From Antrihabitans auranticaus (lineage in GTDB: Bacteria > Actinomycetota > Actinomycetes > Mycobacteriales > Mycobacteriaceae), in assembly GCF_016481275.1 (NCBI RefSeq), contig NZ_JAEMNW010000006.1, positions 186,001 to 250,000 on the forward strand: DNA of 64,000 bases, written 5' to 3'. Of the stretch, positions 43,481 to 51,064 are shown piece by piece; the first letter of the stretch is position 1, and every line of letters begins with the position of its first letter. Below the pieces are notes generated by a model. That model ran no database searches. It worked only from the letters and a program-made list of their open reading frames with translations, and was not told where the DNA came from. The translations under genes and the position numbers were made by a program.

Positions 43481-43511
43481 TTGACGTGGATACTACATGT
43501 CCGAGTATAGT
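43481..43511 (+). promoter_or_regulatory. Promoter of the NmrA-like gene
   Basis: TTGACG (43481-43486) and TATAGT (43506-43511) form a strong -35/-10 pair with a long 19-base spacer. An alternative -10 GTATAG gives 18. The spacer carries an inverted repeat ATACT-N9-AGTAT (43490-43508), and CCGAGT occurs twice downstream of TGT (43499-43506 and again near 43526), so an Rrf2 dimer could block the polymerase here. Confidence 0.6.
43490..43508. promoter_or_regulatory. Rrf2 operator candidate
   Basis: ATACTACATGTCCGAGTAT has 5-base perfect arms ATACT/AGTAT around nine bases and lies inside the NmrA promoter spacer, between two divergent genes. The direct repeat TGTCCGAGT is found at 43498-43506 and 43525-43533. 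Assignment to the adjacent Rrf2 protein is by position. Confidence 0.45.
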
Positions 43512-43545
43512 TCCGGATATAAATTGTCCGAGTTAAGGAGCAGAG

Positions 43546-44304
43546 ATGAAGGTCGTCATCGTCGGCGGAACGGGACTGATCGGCACGAAGGTGCGCGAAC
43601 GGCTCGAGGCTGCTGGACACGCTGTCGTGGTAGCTACCCCGAGCACCGGCGTGAACGCGGCAACGGGTGAAGGTCTCGCCGAGGCGGTCAGCGGCGCCGA
43701 CGTCGTCGTCGATGTCAGCAATGCACCGATCTGGGAACCGCAGGAACTGATCGACTTCTTCGCGACGTCGACGGGCAATCAACTGCGCGCGGAGCAGGAG
43801 GCCGGCGTCGCGCACCACATCGCGGTGTCGATCGTTGGCGCAGAGCGAGCGCCGGACAACTTCTACATGGCCGCCAAACTCGTTCAGGAGCAATTGATTC
43901 AAGACGGCGCGGTGCCATGGACCATCGTCAAGGCGACCCAGTTCTTCGAGTTCCTGCGTGGTATCGCAGACCAAGCCACCAGCGACGGCCAGGTGCGGGT
44001 CACCGAAGCCACGTTGCAGCCGATCGCGGCGGACGACGTCGCCGATCGTGTGGTCGAGGCCGTAATCGGTGGTCCGGCGGGCGTTGTCGAGATCGCGGGT
44101 CCCGAAGCCGTGGGTCTCGCCGACCTGGTCCGAACCGTGCTCGAGGCGGACGGCGATCCGCGGACCGTCGTTGCCGACCACGCCGCCGGCTACTTCGGGT
44201 CGGTGATCGAGGACGACACCCTCGTGCCCACTCCCGGCGTCGATGCATGGATCGCCGAGCAGAACCTCGCGACCTGGTTGGCCAGCCAGAAGGTGTCCAG
44301 CTAG
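43546..44304 (+). CDS. NmrA/SDR-like NAD(P)-binding protein
   Basis: 252 residues. The Rossmann motif is VVIVGGTGLIGTKV (GGxGxxG) at the N terminus, followed by EAVSGADVVVDVSNAP and PDNFYMAAKLVQEQLIQDGAVPWTIVKATQFFEF, the extended or atypical SDR pattern of NmrA-like proteins. The usual catalytic Tyr-x3-Lys appears only as YMAAK, so a redox reaction is possible but a sensory role is also known in this family. GGAGCAG ribosome-binding site before ATG 43546. Divergent from an Rrf2 regulator, a pairing common in actinobacteria. The 3' end overlaps the MmcQ/YjbR gene by four bases. Confidence 0.87.
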   Translation: MKVVIVGGTGLIGTKVRERLEAAGHAVVVATPSTGVNAATGEGLAEAVSGADVVVDVSNAPIWEPQELIDFFATSTGNQLRAEQEAGVAHHIAVSIVGAERAPDNFYMAAKLVQEQLIQDGAVPWTIVKATQFFEFLRGIADQATSDGQVRVTEATLQPIAADDVADRVVEAVIGGPAGVVEIAGPEAVGLADLVRTVLEADGDPRTVVADHAAGYFGSVIEDDTLVPTPGVDAWIAEQNLATWLASQKVSS

Positions 44305-44675
44305 GAATCGCCCGGGCGTTCGACCTGCTCGGCCAACTTGGCCGGGGCCTGGACGCAGTACGAGTCGGTCAGCAACTCGGTCAGCTCGTCCCAATCCGTC
44401 TCGTCGTCGATGATCATGCCCACGGTGGTGCTGCCCCACTCGGTCTTGAAGTAGGGCGCGCCGAGATTCTCGAACGCCGGTACCTCCGCGGGTTCGGCAC
44501 GAAAGATGATCCGGAACTGCTGATCCTCGCCGCCGAACACGTGGGCCACCGTCGAACTGCCGACCCGCCAGCGGGTCCCAACCCACGCCGTCTCCTCGTG
44601 GCAATCGGGAAACCGCTCGACGATGGCGCGCAGTCGGTCCAGCCACTCCAGAGGTACATCGGGGCGTTGGGCCAT
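44301..44675 (-). CDS. MmcQ/YjbR-family protein
   Basis: 124 residues from ATG 44675. The sequence LEWLDRLRAIVERFPDCHEETAWVGTRWRVGSSTVAHVF and the closing TTVGMIIDDETDWDELTELLTDSYCVQAPAKL fit the MmcQ/YjbR fold (small alpha-beta proteins, CyaY-like, some annotated as DNA-binding). The biological role is unknown. The start is taken at the ATG because the frame upstream runs into tandem repeats of low-complexity GC-rich sequence. Confidence 0.85.
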   Translation of the reverse strand: MAQRPDVPLEWLDRLRAIVERFPDCHEETAWVGTRWRVGSSTVAHVFGGEDQQFRIIFRAEPAEVPAFENLGAPYFKTEWGSTTVGMIIDDETDWDELTELLTDSYCVQAPAKLAEQVERPGDS

Positions 44676-44755
44676 GTGTAGGACGATGCCACATGTAGGT
44701 CGAAGGTGCCGTCGCGTCGTGTCGCCTCGCACTGCCTTGGCGTCGCCGCGCCGCG

Positions 44756-44812
44756 TTGCCACCTTGGCGCCGCATTGCCACCTTGGCGCCGCATTGCCAC
44801 CTTGGCGTCGCC
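44756..44812. repeat. Tandem 19-bp repeat, three copies
   Basis: TTGCCACCTTGGCGCCGCA occurs at 44756-44774 and 44775-44793 exactly, and at 44794-44812 with three changes near its end; a degenerate partial copy precedes. Each unit holds GCCA-N3-TGGC-like dyads. Part of the 424-base gap 44676-45099, in which I see no gene. Confidence 0.9.
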
Positions 44813-44835
44813 GCGCCGCACCACTTTTCCGGATT

Positions 44836-44886
44836 CGCACCGGTTTTCAGGCCCAATTTCGGGTGCGACTGCGGAGTCGGGGTGCG
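44836..44886 (-). repeat. 51-bp dispersed repeat, copy A
   Basis: Read on the minus strand, this segment matches 46103-46153 on the plus strand at 46 of 51 positions. The two copies face each other around the AbiEi-like gene. Copy A has an imperfect dyad (CGC where copy B has GGG in the arm), so its hairpin is weaker. Confidence 0.85.
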
Positions 44887-45099
44887 GCGAATCGGTGCGG
44901 GAGGGTTGTCGGTGCGGCGGGGCTTCCGTGGCGCAGCATTATTTTGGATTTGCGCCCACTTCTGGACCCTTGTTGTCCCGTGAAGTCTCGGAAAGTATTG
45001 CTTCGCAGTCGGTTTGACGCTTATCCACAGGGCGGCATCTATCCACAGGCTCCGCCTTTCTGCGGGGTCCACGGCTCTTGGGTGCTGCAGCATGGACGC

Positions 45100-46083
45100 G
45101 TGGAACTCCCTGAACTCCTCTTCCGCCAACAGGCCCTTCGGCGCGGACATTCCGACGAGGAAATTCGTCGTATGTACACCCGCTGCGGGTGGCAACGGCT
45201 CGGTCACGGGGCATACGTCGACGCGGTCACGTTTGCAGAGCTCGAAGCTGCTGCGCGCCACAGGCTTCGGATCGAAGCCACCTTGCCCGCCATGGCCACC
45301 GAGGCCATTCTGAGTCATGAATCTGCGGCCGTCATGTACAAGCTGCCGCTGTGGCGGGTGCCGCTCGACCGCATTCAGATAACCCGCGATCGCCGTAATG
45401 GCGGCCGAATCAAGGACGACCTGACCGTTCACTGCGGGCCGGTCGTCGGTGTCGTTGAAATCGACGGATTTCTCGTCACGACGCCTGCCCGCATGGTGGT
45501 CGACCTCGGTCGCACATTGCCGTTCGAACAAGCAGTGGTTACTGGTGACGCGGCAGTCCGCACGTTCGGCGTCACTGCCGAGGACCTCGCCGTCGAACTC
45601 GAGTTTGCCAAGTATCGGCGAGGCGCGGCCGCGGCCAGGCGGGTTGTGAGTTTCCTCGATGGGCGGAGTGAGAGCGTCGGTGAGTCGCGGAGCCGAGTCA
45701 TGTTGCGGCGCTGTGGGATCGATGGGTTGCTTTCGCAGGGAATCGTGTTCGACGCAGGAGGTGTGGCCCGCGGACGTGTCGACTTCTACGACGAGGAACT
45801 CGGCGTGCTGGGCGAGTTCGACGGGCGAGTGAAGTACGGACGGTTGCTTCGCCCGGGCCAGGACCCTGGCGACGCAGTTTTCGAGGAGAAACTCCGAGAA
45901 GACAGATTGCGCGAGCCCGGGTTTCAAGTTGTGCGATGGATCTGGGACGAACTCGAGAGCGATTCGACGGGCGTACGAATCGCCCAGTCGTTGGAGCGTG
46001 GCCGCAAATCGCCCGCGCCGGACGGGCGAATCGAGCGCGCGCCGCTTCCGAAGCCGTGTGAACTCGTCATTCGCAGTCTTTGA
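45100..46083 (+). CDS. Orphan AbiEi-like / endonuclease-fold protein
   Basis: 327 residues from GTG 45100. The N-terminal third looks like the winged-helix domain of type IV antitoxin AbiEi relatives: ELPELLFRQQALRRGHSDEEIRRMYTRCGWQRLGHGAYVD. The middle (ATEAILSHESAAVMYKLPLWRVPLDRIQITRDR) is shared by actinobacterial members. The C-terminal part, GRVDFYDEELGVLGEFDGRVKYG then EEKLREDRLREPGFQVVRWIWDEL, has the spacing of a PD-(D/E)XK nuclease-like fold (Asp, Glu, Asp-x-Arg, Lys). No AbiEii toxin gene is adjacent. It is flanked by inverted copies of a 51-bp repeat, suggesting insertion as a unit. The exact function is unknown; an antiviral or DNA-repair role would be guesswork. Confidence 0.75.
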   Translation: MELPELLFRQQALRRGHSDEEIRRMYTRCGWQRLGHGAYVDAVTFAELEAAARHRLRIEATLPAMATEAILSHESAAVMYKLPLWRVPLDRIQITRDRRNGGRIKDDLTVHCGPVVGVVEIDGFLVTTPARMVVDLGRTLPFEQAVVTGDAAVRTFGVTAEDLAVELEFAKYRRGAAAARRVVSFLDGRSESVGESRSRVMLRRCGIDGLLSQGIVFDAGGVARGRVDFYDEELGVLGEFDGRVKYGRLLRPGQDPGDAVFEEKLREDRLREPGFQVVRWIWDELESDSTGVRIAQSLERGRKSPAPDGRIERAPLPKPCELVIRSL

Positions 46084-46100
46084 GCCTCCGACCGCCCTCA

Positions 46101-46174
46101 GCCGCACCCCGACTCGGGAGTCGCACCCGAAATAGGGCCCAAAAACCGGTGCGACTCCCGAGTCGGGGTGCGGC
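46101..46174. repeat. 27-bp-stem inverted repeat containing repeat copy B
   Basis: Arms 46101-46127 and 46148-46174 are perfectly complementary over 27 bases, around a 20-base loop that contains GGGCCC. Copy B of the dispersed 51-bp repeat is 46103-46153. It starts 18 bases after the AbiEi-like stop and would form a very stable RNA hairpin, so it may terminate that gene. Confidence 0.9.
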
Positions 46175-46193
46175 GGGGGTGGGGTGGGGAGGG
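46175..46193 (+). other. G-quadruplex motif
   Basis: Four G runs (5, 4, 4 and 3 G) separated by single bases T, T and A: the ideal form for a parallel G-quadruplex. More G-rich sequence with GGGTGCGGCG repeated continues to about 46255. It abuts the 27-bp hairpin and lies between the AbiEi-like gene and fadE5. No gene is visible in 46084-46339. Confidence 0.75.
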
Positions 46194-46289
46194 TCGGCGG
46201 GGGCGGGGTGCGGCGGGAGTGGGGATGGGTGCGGCGCGGTGGCAGGGTGCGGCGGGACACGGGAGGGAGCCCTGACCCGGCTGCCCGCC

Positions 46290-46327
46290 AAAGCAAAACG
46301 CCCCCGGACCAGGTGGGTCCGGGGGCG
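46290..46327 (-). terminator. Rho-independent terminator of fadE5
   Basis: On the minus strand a 12-bp perfect GC stem CGCCCCCGGACC / GGTCCGGGGGCG with a five-base loop is followed by TTTTGCTTT. It starts 13 bases after the fadE5 stop. This is the clearest intrinsic terminator in the window. Confidence 0.92.
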
Positions 46328-46339
46328 GTCAGCGAGCTA

Positions 46340-48178
46340 TCAGAACGCGGCTTCGTCGAGTTCCATGATGTCGTTCTCGAGGTTGCCGAGGATCGCGCGA
46401 GTGGCGGTCAGCTCCGGGAGAACGTTCTTGGCGAAGAACGACGCGACGGCGAGCTTGCCTTCGTAGAAGGCCTTGTCCTTGCCGGCGTCCGCACCGTTGT
46501 CGAGCGCGGCGAGTGCGACTGCGGCGTTGCGCAGGAGCAACCAGCCGATGACCAGGTCGCCGACTGCCATCAGGAAGCGCACCGAGCCGAGGCCGACCTT
46601 GTACAGCTCCGACGGGTTCTGCTGGGCACCCATGAGGTGACCGGTCAGGGTTGCGGCCATGGCCTGGACGTCCTCCAGGGCGGTTGCGAGCAGTGCACGC
46701 TCCGCCTTGAGGCGGCCGTTGCCGGCGTCGCTGTCGATGAACTTGGTGATCTGGCCTGCGACGTGGGCCAGTGCGACTCCACGGTCACGCGCGATCTTGC
46801 GGAAGTAGAAGTCCTGCGCCTGGATCGCGGTGGTGCCTTCGTAGAGCGAGTCGATCTTGGCGTCGCGGATGTACTGCTCGATCGGGTAGTCCTGGAGGAA
46901 GCCGGACCCACCGAGGGTCTGCAGCGACTCGGTCAGGTACTGGTAGGCCCGCTCGGAACCGACACCCTTGACGATCGGAAGCAGCAGGTCGTTGACGCGG
47001 AACGCGGTGTCCTTGTCAGCGCCCGACACCTGCATCGCGATGTCTTCGTTCTGGTGCGCCGCCGTGTAGAGGTACACCGAACGCAGGCCCTCGGTGTACG
47101 CCTTCTGCGTCATGAGGCTGCGGCGAACGTCCGGATGGTGCGTGATGGTGACGCGCGGGGCTGCCTTGTCGGTCATCTTGGTCAGGTCGGCGCCCTGGAC
47201 ACGCTCCTTGGCGTACTCGAGGGCGTTCAGGTAACCGGTCGACAGCGTCGCGATGGCCTTGGTGCCGACCATCATGCGAGCGTGCTCGATGACGTCGAAC
47301 ATCTGGGCAATGCCGTTGTGCTCTTCGCCGACGAGCCAACCGACGGCGGGCGTGCCGTTCTGGCCGAGGGTGAGCTCGCAGGTGGCCGATGCCTTGAGGC
47401 CCATCTTGTGCTCGAGGCCCGTGACGTAGACGCCGTTGCGCTCGCCCAGTTCGCCGGTCTCGAAATCGAAGTGGAACTTCGGAACGAAGAAGAGCGAGAG
47501 GCCCTTGGTGCCCGGTCCGGCGCCTTCGGGACGCGCCAGGACGAGGTGGAAGGTGTTCTCGAACATGTCGTCCGCGTCACCCGAGGTGATGAAGCGCTTG
47601 ACGCCTTCGATGTGCCAGGAGCCGTCGTCCTGCTTGATGGCCTTGGTGCGGCCGGCGCCGACGTCGGAACCGGCGTCCGGCTCCGTCAGCACCATGGTGG
47701 CGCCCCAGTTGCGCTCGGCGCAGATCTGGGCCCACTTCTTCTGCTCTTCGGTGGCGTTGTGGTAGAAGATCTGCGCGAAGCCGGCGCCGGCGGCGTACAT
47801 GAAGGCTGCGGGCTGTGCGCCCAGGAGCAGCTCAGCGATGGCCCAGTAGACCGGACGCGGAACTTCCATGCCGCCGAGGGCTTCTTCGACACCCAGCTTG
47901 TCCCAGCCGCCGTCCTGCAGCGCCTTGAAGGACTTCTTGAAGGATTCGGGGATGGAGACGGTGAACGTCTCGGGATCGAAAGTGGGCGGATTGCGGTCGG
48001 TGTCTGCGAAGGACTCGCCCAGCGGGCCTTCTGCGAGACGACGGACCTCGCTCAGCATTTCGCGAACGGTGTCGGAGTCCAGATCGCCGTACGCGCCCGT
48101 TTTCAGGGTCTCGTCGAGGCCGAGGACCTCGAACAGGTTGAACTCGAGGTCCCGTACGTTGCTCTTGTAGTGGCCCAT
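46340..48178 (-). CDS. fadE5: Acyl-CoA dehydrogenase FadE5
   Basis: 612 residues, the long class with a C-terminal extension, as M. tuberculosis FadE5 (Rv0244c). Flavin and substrate motifs: [58 protein letters not shown], and the C-terminal catalytic region [38 protein letters not shown], where a Glu in LYEGTTA fits the base. It introduces the first double bond into acyl-CoA. The promoter region (48179-48432) has a half-conserved copy of the TetR operator seen before fabG4/fadA2, and the gene ends at a strong terminator. Confidence 0.95.
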   Translation of the reverse strand: MGHYKSNVRDLEFNLFEVLGLDETLKTGAYGDLDSDTVREMLSEVRRLAEGPLGESFADTDRNPPTFDPETFTVSIPESFKKSFKALQDGGWDKLGVEEALGGMEVPRPVYWAIAELLLGAQPAAFMYAAGAGFAQIFYHNATEEQKKWAQICAERNWGATMVLTEPDAGSDVGAGRTKAIKQDDGSWHIEGVKRFITSGDADDMFENTFHLVLARPEGAGPGTKGLSLFFVPKFHFDFETGELGERNGVYVTGLEHKMGLKASATCELTLGQNGTPAVGWLVGEEHNGIAQMFDVIEHARMMVGTKAIATLSTGYLNALEYAKERVQGADLTKMTDKAAPRVTITHHPDVRRSLMTQKAYTEGLRSVYLYTAAHQNEDIAMQVSGADKDTAFRVNDLLLPIVKGVGSERAYQYLTESLQTLGGSGFLQDYPIEQYIRDAKIDSLYEGTTAIQAQDFYFRKIARDRGVALAHVAGQITKFIDSDAGNGRLKAERALLATALEDVQAMAATLTGHLMGAQQNPSELYKVGLGSVRFLMAVGDLVIGWLLLRNAAVALAALDNGADAGKDKAFYEGKLAVASFFAKNVLPELTATRAILGNLENDIMELDEAAF

Positions 48179-48245
48179 CTTTATTCGCTCTCCATTGAGG
48201 TGGGGGGTGCGGTCCGGTTTTGCCAGTCCCGCCCGGCGTGCTGGT

Positions 48246-48259
48246 CTACTCGCCAGTAA
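48246..48259. promoter_or_regulatory. Weak TetR operator candidate upstream of fadE5
   Basis: CTACTCGCCAGTAA matches TTACT-N4-AGTAA with one substitution, 68 bases before the fadE5 start. A further GTTACT at 48271-48276 faces the AGTAAC at 48255-48260 as an inverted pair ten bases apart. The rest of the 254-base gap 48179-48432 shows a TGAGGA-TT-TCCTCA dyad at 48387-48400 and no gene. Confidence 0.5.
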
Positions 48260-48432
48260 CTTAGATCGATGTTACTCCCGGGTACACCTGACACTCAAGA
48301 GTCGAAGTGTGTTATGTGATACGAACCACAGCGTCCGCGGATGTGTGAAATCGCATGTAGAACAACAGATCCCGGTGAAACTTTCATGAGGATTTCCTCA
48401 CGTTCGTAGCGCCCCTGACATACGGTCGTCAC

Positions 48433-49056
48433 ATGGAACCCGGACAGCCGAGACAGCGAAAACTGGCTATTCCCACCGCAGCTGGGGAAGCCCAGGTGGC
48501 GGTCGACGGACGGACGAACCCCCGATTTCTTGTCGTCCTCACCCACGGTGCGGCGGGCGGCGTGGACGCGCCGGACCTCCTGGTCGTGAGACGAAAAGCA
48601 CTCGAACTCGGTGGCGCGGTCGCGCGTGTCATGCAGCCCTACCGTGTGGCCGGCGGTCGCGCACCGGGATCGGCGGTCAAACAGGACGCCGCCTGGCTCG
48701 AAGTAATTGCCGACCTGAAGAAGCGGTTCCGAAAGGTTCCGCTCGTCCAGGGCGGGCGAAGCAACGGTGCCCGGGTGGCGTGCCGGACGGCGATCGATGC
48801 GGGGGCGGTCGGGGTGATTGCTCTCGCGTTTCCGCTCCACCCGCCGGGCAGGCCCGAGTTGTCGCGGGCCGGGGAACTGCGTGGCGCCGGAACCGAAGTG
48901 GTCGTCATCAACGGCGACCGCGACCCGTTCGGCGTGTCGGACGCCGCCGACGCTACCGTCGTGCACGTTTTGGCAGGTCAGACGCATGCGTTGAAGGGTG
49001 GTGCGGCAGAAATATCGTCAGTCGTCGAGCCCTGGCTCATCAAGTGGGGCAGCTGA
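48433..49056 (+). CDS. Alpha/beta hydrolase of the KANL3/Tex30-like family
   Basis: 207 residues. The N-terminal VVLTHGAAGGVDAPDLL holds the oxyanion loop, the nucleophile elbow is GGRSNGARVACR (GxSxG with Ser), and later VVVINGDRDPFG supplies the acid and VLAGQTHALKGG the catalytic His. The short length without a cap domain fits the Tex30/KANL3 group, predicted hydrolases of unknown substrate. Overlaps the convergent methyltransferase gene by 39 bases. Confidence 0.85.
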   Translation: MEPGQPRQRKLAIPTAAGEAQVAVDGRTNPRFLVVLTHGAAGGVDAPDLLVVRRKALELGGAVARVMQPYRVAGGRAPGSAVKQDAAWLEVIADLKKRFRKVPLVQGGRSNGARVACRTAIDAGAVGVIALAFPLHPPGRPELSRAGELRGAGTEVVVINGDRDPFGVSDAADATVVHVLAGQTHALKGGAAEISSVVEPWLIKWGS

Positions 49057-49659
49057 CTCCTTGACGGGCCGCGCGGCTACAACCAGTGCATCGATCGCGG
49101 TCCCGGCCTCGACATGACGTTCGCGCTTCTCGGCCGCCAGAATTTGCGCCTCATCTTCGATATCTGCGACGACGTCTTCGGGTGTGAACAGAATGTCGGG
49201 ATCTTGGGGTCCGCCGACCCCGTCGGCGATGTTTGTCGTGTCGTGGCCCAGCACGATGAGTACGCCCGCCTCGGCCAGCGCGTCGACCGCCTTGCGCAAC
49301 ACCTGACGCCGCTCGTCCTTCGGTAGGTGCAGGTAGGCGACGACGATCAGCTCGAAGCTGCCGTCGAACGTCGTGGTGAGGATGTCGCCGGTTGCCCAAT
49401 CGATCCGGTTGCGGACCGATCTCGGAGACTTCGATGCCACCGTTCGGGCCTTGTCGATTGCAACCTGGGAGAAGTCGATGGCGCTGACCTCCCAGCCGCG
49501 CGTCGCGAGCCAGATCGCATTTCGCCCTTCGCCGCATGCGAGGTCCAGCGCACGACCTGGGTGGAGCACCGTCACGATTTCTACGACGACGGCGTTGGGC
49601 GGAGCACCCCATACGAGGTCGGCCTTTGCGTATTTCTCGTCCCAAGCGGCGGCGTCCAT
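49018..49659 (-). CDS. Class I SAM-dependent methyltransferase (TehB-like)
   Basis: 213 residues. Opens with WDEKYAKADLVWGAPPNAVVVEIV, then motif I RALDLACGEGRNAIWLATRGWEVSAIDFSQVAIDKAR, an acidic residue WATGDI, and FELIVVAYLHLPKDERRQVLRKAVDAL. This resembles the TehB/thiopurine methyltransferase-like group, which methylates small molecules or metalloids. The substrate cannot be read from sequence. Confidence 0.88.
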   Translation of the reverse strand: MDAAAWDEKYAKADLVWGAPPNAVVVEIVTVLHPGRALDLACGEGRNAIWLATRGWEVSAIDFSQVAIDKARTVASKSPRSVRNRIDWATGDILTTTFDGSFELIVVAYLHLPKDERRQVLRKAVDALAEAGVLIVLGHDTTNIADGVGGPQDPDILFTPEDVVADIEDEAQILAAEKRERHVEAGTAIDALVVAARPVKESAAPLDEPGLDD

Positions 49660-49704
49660 GCTGCGATTCTGCCCCGGTGCGCTGCCGGCGAGTTCAGAGG
49701 CTCG

Positions 49705-49806
49705 CTAAACGAGCAGGTGCCGCTTTGCGCCCAGCATTCGGCCGAGGGCTATCGCCACTGGGACGGATAGCACCGCCCAGGCCGCAATCGCCGCGGTCAG
49801 GAGCAT
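49705..49806 (-). CDS. 33-residue single-helix membrane protein
   Basis: ATG 49806 to TAG 49705-49707. The peptide is MLLTAAIAAWAVLSVPVAIA followed by LGRMLGAKRHLLV: one membrane helix and a basic tail. Similar tiny proteins are frequent in actinobacterial genomes. No clear ribosome-binding site, and it lies seven bases beyond the TetR gene stop on the same strand, which suggests read-through translation in that operon. Confidence 0.5.
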   Translation of the reverse strand: MLLTAAIAAWAVLSVPVAIALGRMLGAKRHLLV

Positions 49807-49813
49807 GTGGCCA

Positions 49814-50479
49814 CTATGCCAGTGGATAACGATCGCCGCGCGGAATTGCGCCCGGTCCCGATTCATCGGAAATTCGAATCAATGTCGCGAGGTGGGACGA
49901 AGCGAACTCGCGAATTGCGGATTCGTCTTCTACAGGGATTACTCCGTCGGGAGTGAGCGCCAACGACAACGCGAGCCGGGCGAGAATTTCCGCAACCTGA
50001 TCGGCGTCGAAATCTTCGATTCCGCCGCTCTTCTGCATCTCACGGATGTGGTCGGACAGATAGGCCCGGCCTGCCGCGAGCAGCGGGCCGGCACCTGTCG
50101 TGACGTAGGGCAGGACGGTATCGGGCTCGGTGACGAGCAGCCGGCGCAGCAACTCGTTGCGCGCGAGGATCGACGAGAATGCCACGAAACCCTCGGTCAT
50201 CTGCTCCCGCGGCGGTGCCGAGCGGTCGACTCTGGCATCGACCGCCTCGATGAACCGCTGCGCCTCGCGCATGCCGACGGCAACTACTACGGCGTTCTTC
50301 GATGCGTACCGGCGATACAGCGTTGCGGGGCTGACGCCGGACCGTTTCGCGATCTCGGCCATGCTGGTGCGCCGGATGCCGAAGTCGAGGAACGCTGCGA
50401 GTGCGCCGTCGAGTATCGCGGGGTCGCCCTCCTGCTCGGCGGCCCCGAGCAATTGTTGCAGGAATCCGCCCTCGGCCAT
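49814..50479 (-). CDS. TetR-family regulator
   Basis: 221 residues. N-terminal helix-turn-helix: ILDGALAAFLDFGIRRTSMAEIAKRSGVSPATLYRRYASKNAVVVAV. The C-terminal region is helical with a loop (LARNELLRRLLVTEPDTVLPYVTTGAGPLLAAGRAYL) that fits a TetR ligand domain. It starts 18 bases after the SRPBCC gene stop, so it is probably the third gene of the ArsR-SRPBCC operon. Its targets are unknown. Confidence 0.88.
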   Translation of the reverse strand: MAEGGFLQQLLGAAEQEGDPAILDGALAAFLDFGIRRTSMAEIAKRSGVSPATLYRRYASKNAVVVAVGMREAQRFIEAVDARVDRSAPPREQMTEGFVAFSSILARNELLRRLLVTEPDTVLPYVTTGAGPLLAAGRAYLSDHIREMQKSGGIEDFDADQVAEILARLALSLALTPDGVIPVEDESAIREFASSHLATLIRISDESGPGAIPRGDRYPLA

Positions 50480-50497
50480 TAGGCCACTGTAGTGGGA

Positions 50498-51064
50498 CTA
50501 CGCGGTCGGCGGCTCGACCGGTTCGGTGTCGAGTATCGCCGCGTACTGGGCATTCAGGTCGCGCCAGCCGTATTCGAGCGCCGCCTCTCCCACGATCCGG
50601 CCGACCGGTTCGCCTGCGATGGCACGCTCGGCGACGTCGAGGCACATGTGCCAGCCGGCGGCGAGCATAGCGGCGGTGCCCTTGTCTTCGACTGTCTGCT
50701 GCAACGTCAGCAGGGTGCCGCCGGCGGATTCGTCGAGTCGCCACCGCAGGACGTCGTCGCCCCACGCGTGTTCGAGCAAGCTCGGTTCGTCGGCGATCGT
50801 CACGGTGCCGTCGAGTTCGGTTTCGGTGTCGCCGTCGGTCATGGTCAGCGTCGCCGGGCCAACGGTCCGCAAGCTGCGGTCTGCTACGTACGGCGCCCAT
50901 TGCAGCTGCTCGTCGGGTTCTGTCAGCGCCGACCAGATGCTGGTTCGACCGTGGGGAAACGTCCGGGCGAAGGTGAGCGTCCAACGCTGCCCGTCGGGTT
51001 CGACGGCGATGGTCTGCAGTGGCCCGGGGCGGTAATCGCGGCGGTGGGTGTCCGGTGTGGTCAT
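50498..51064 (-). CDS. SRPBCC (AHSA1-like) domain protein
   Basis: 188 residues from ATG 51064, which overlaps the ArsR stop (ATGA). The START/AHSA1-like fold is seen in WTLTFARTFPHGRTSIWSALTEPDEQLQWAPYVAD, then SLLEHAWGDDVLRWRLDESAGGTLLTLQQTVEDKGTAAMLAAGWHMCLDVAERAI. Such proteins bind hydrophobic ligands and in this operon type always follow an ArsR regulator. The ligand is unknown. Confidence 0.9.
   Translation of the reverse strand: MTTPDTHRRDYRPGPLQTIAVEPDGQRWTLTFARTFPHGRTSIWSALTEPDEQLQWAPYVADRSLRTVGPATLTMTDGDTETELDGTVTIADEPSLLEHAWGDDVLRWRLDESAGGTLLTLQQTVEDKGTAAMLAAGWHMCLDVAERAIAGEPVGRIVGEAALEYGWRDLNAQYAAILDTEPVEPPTA

Noticed and set aside
44756-44812. Tandem repeats considered as a CRISPR array
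   Set aside because: Units are 19 bases and contiguous with no spacers, and no cas genes are near.
45100-46083. The AbiEi-like gene as half of a complete type IV toxin-antitoxin system
   Set aside because: No AbiEii nucleotidyltransferase-like gene lies on either side; the neighbours are MmcQ/YjbR and fadE5.
42973-46296. A 1,107-codon open frame on the minus strand running from the Rrf2 gene back across the NmrA, MmcQ and AbiEi-like genes
   Set aside because: Only the last 162 codons resemble a protein (Rrf2). The rest is antisense to three recognisable genes and has Arg/His/Pro-rich, low-complexity composition, as expected from high GC where stop codons are rare.
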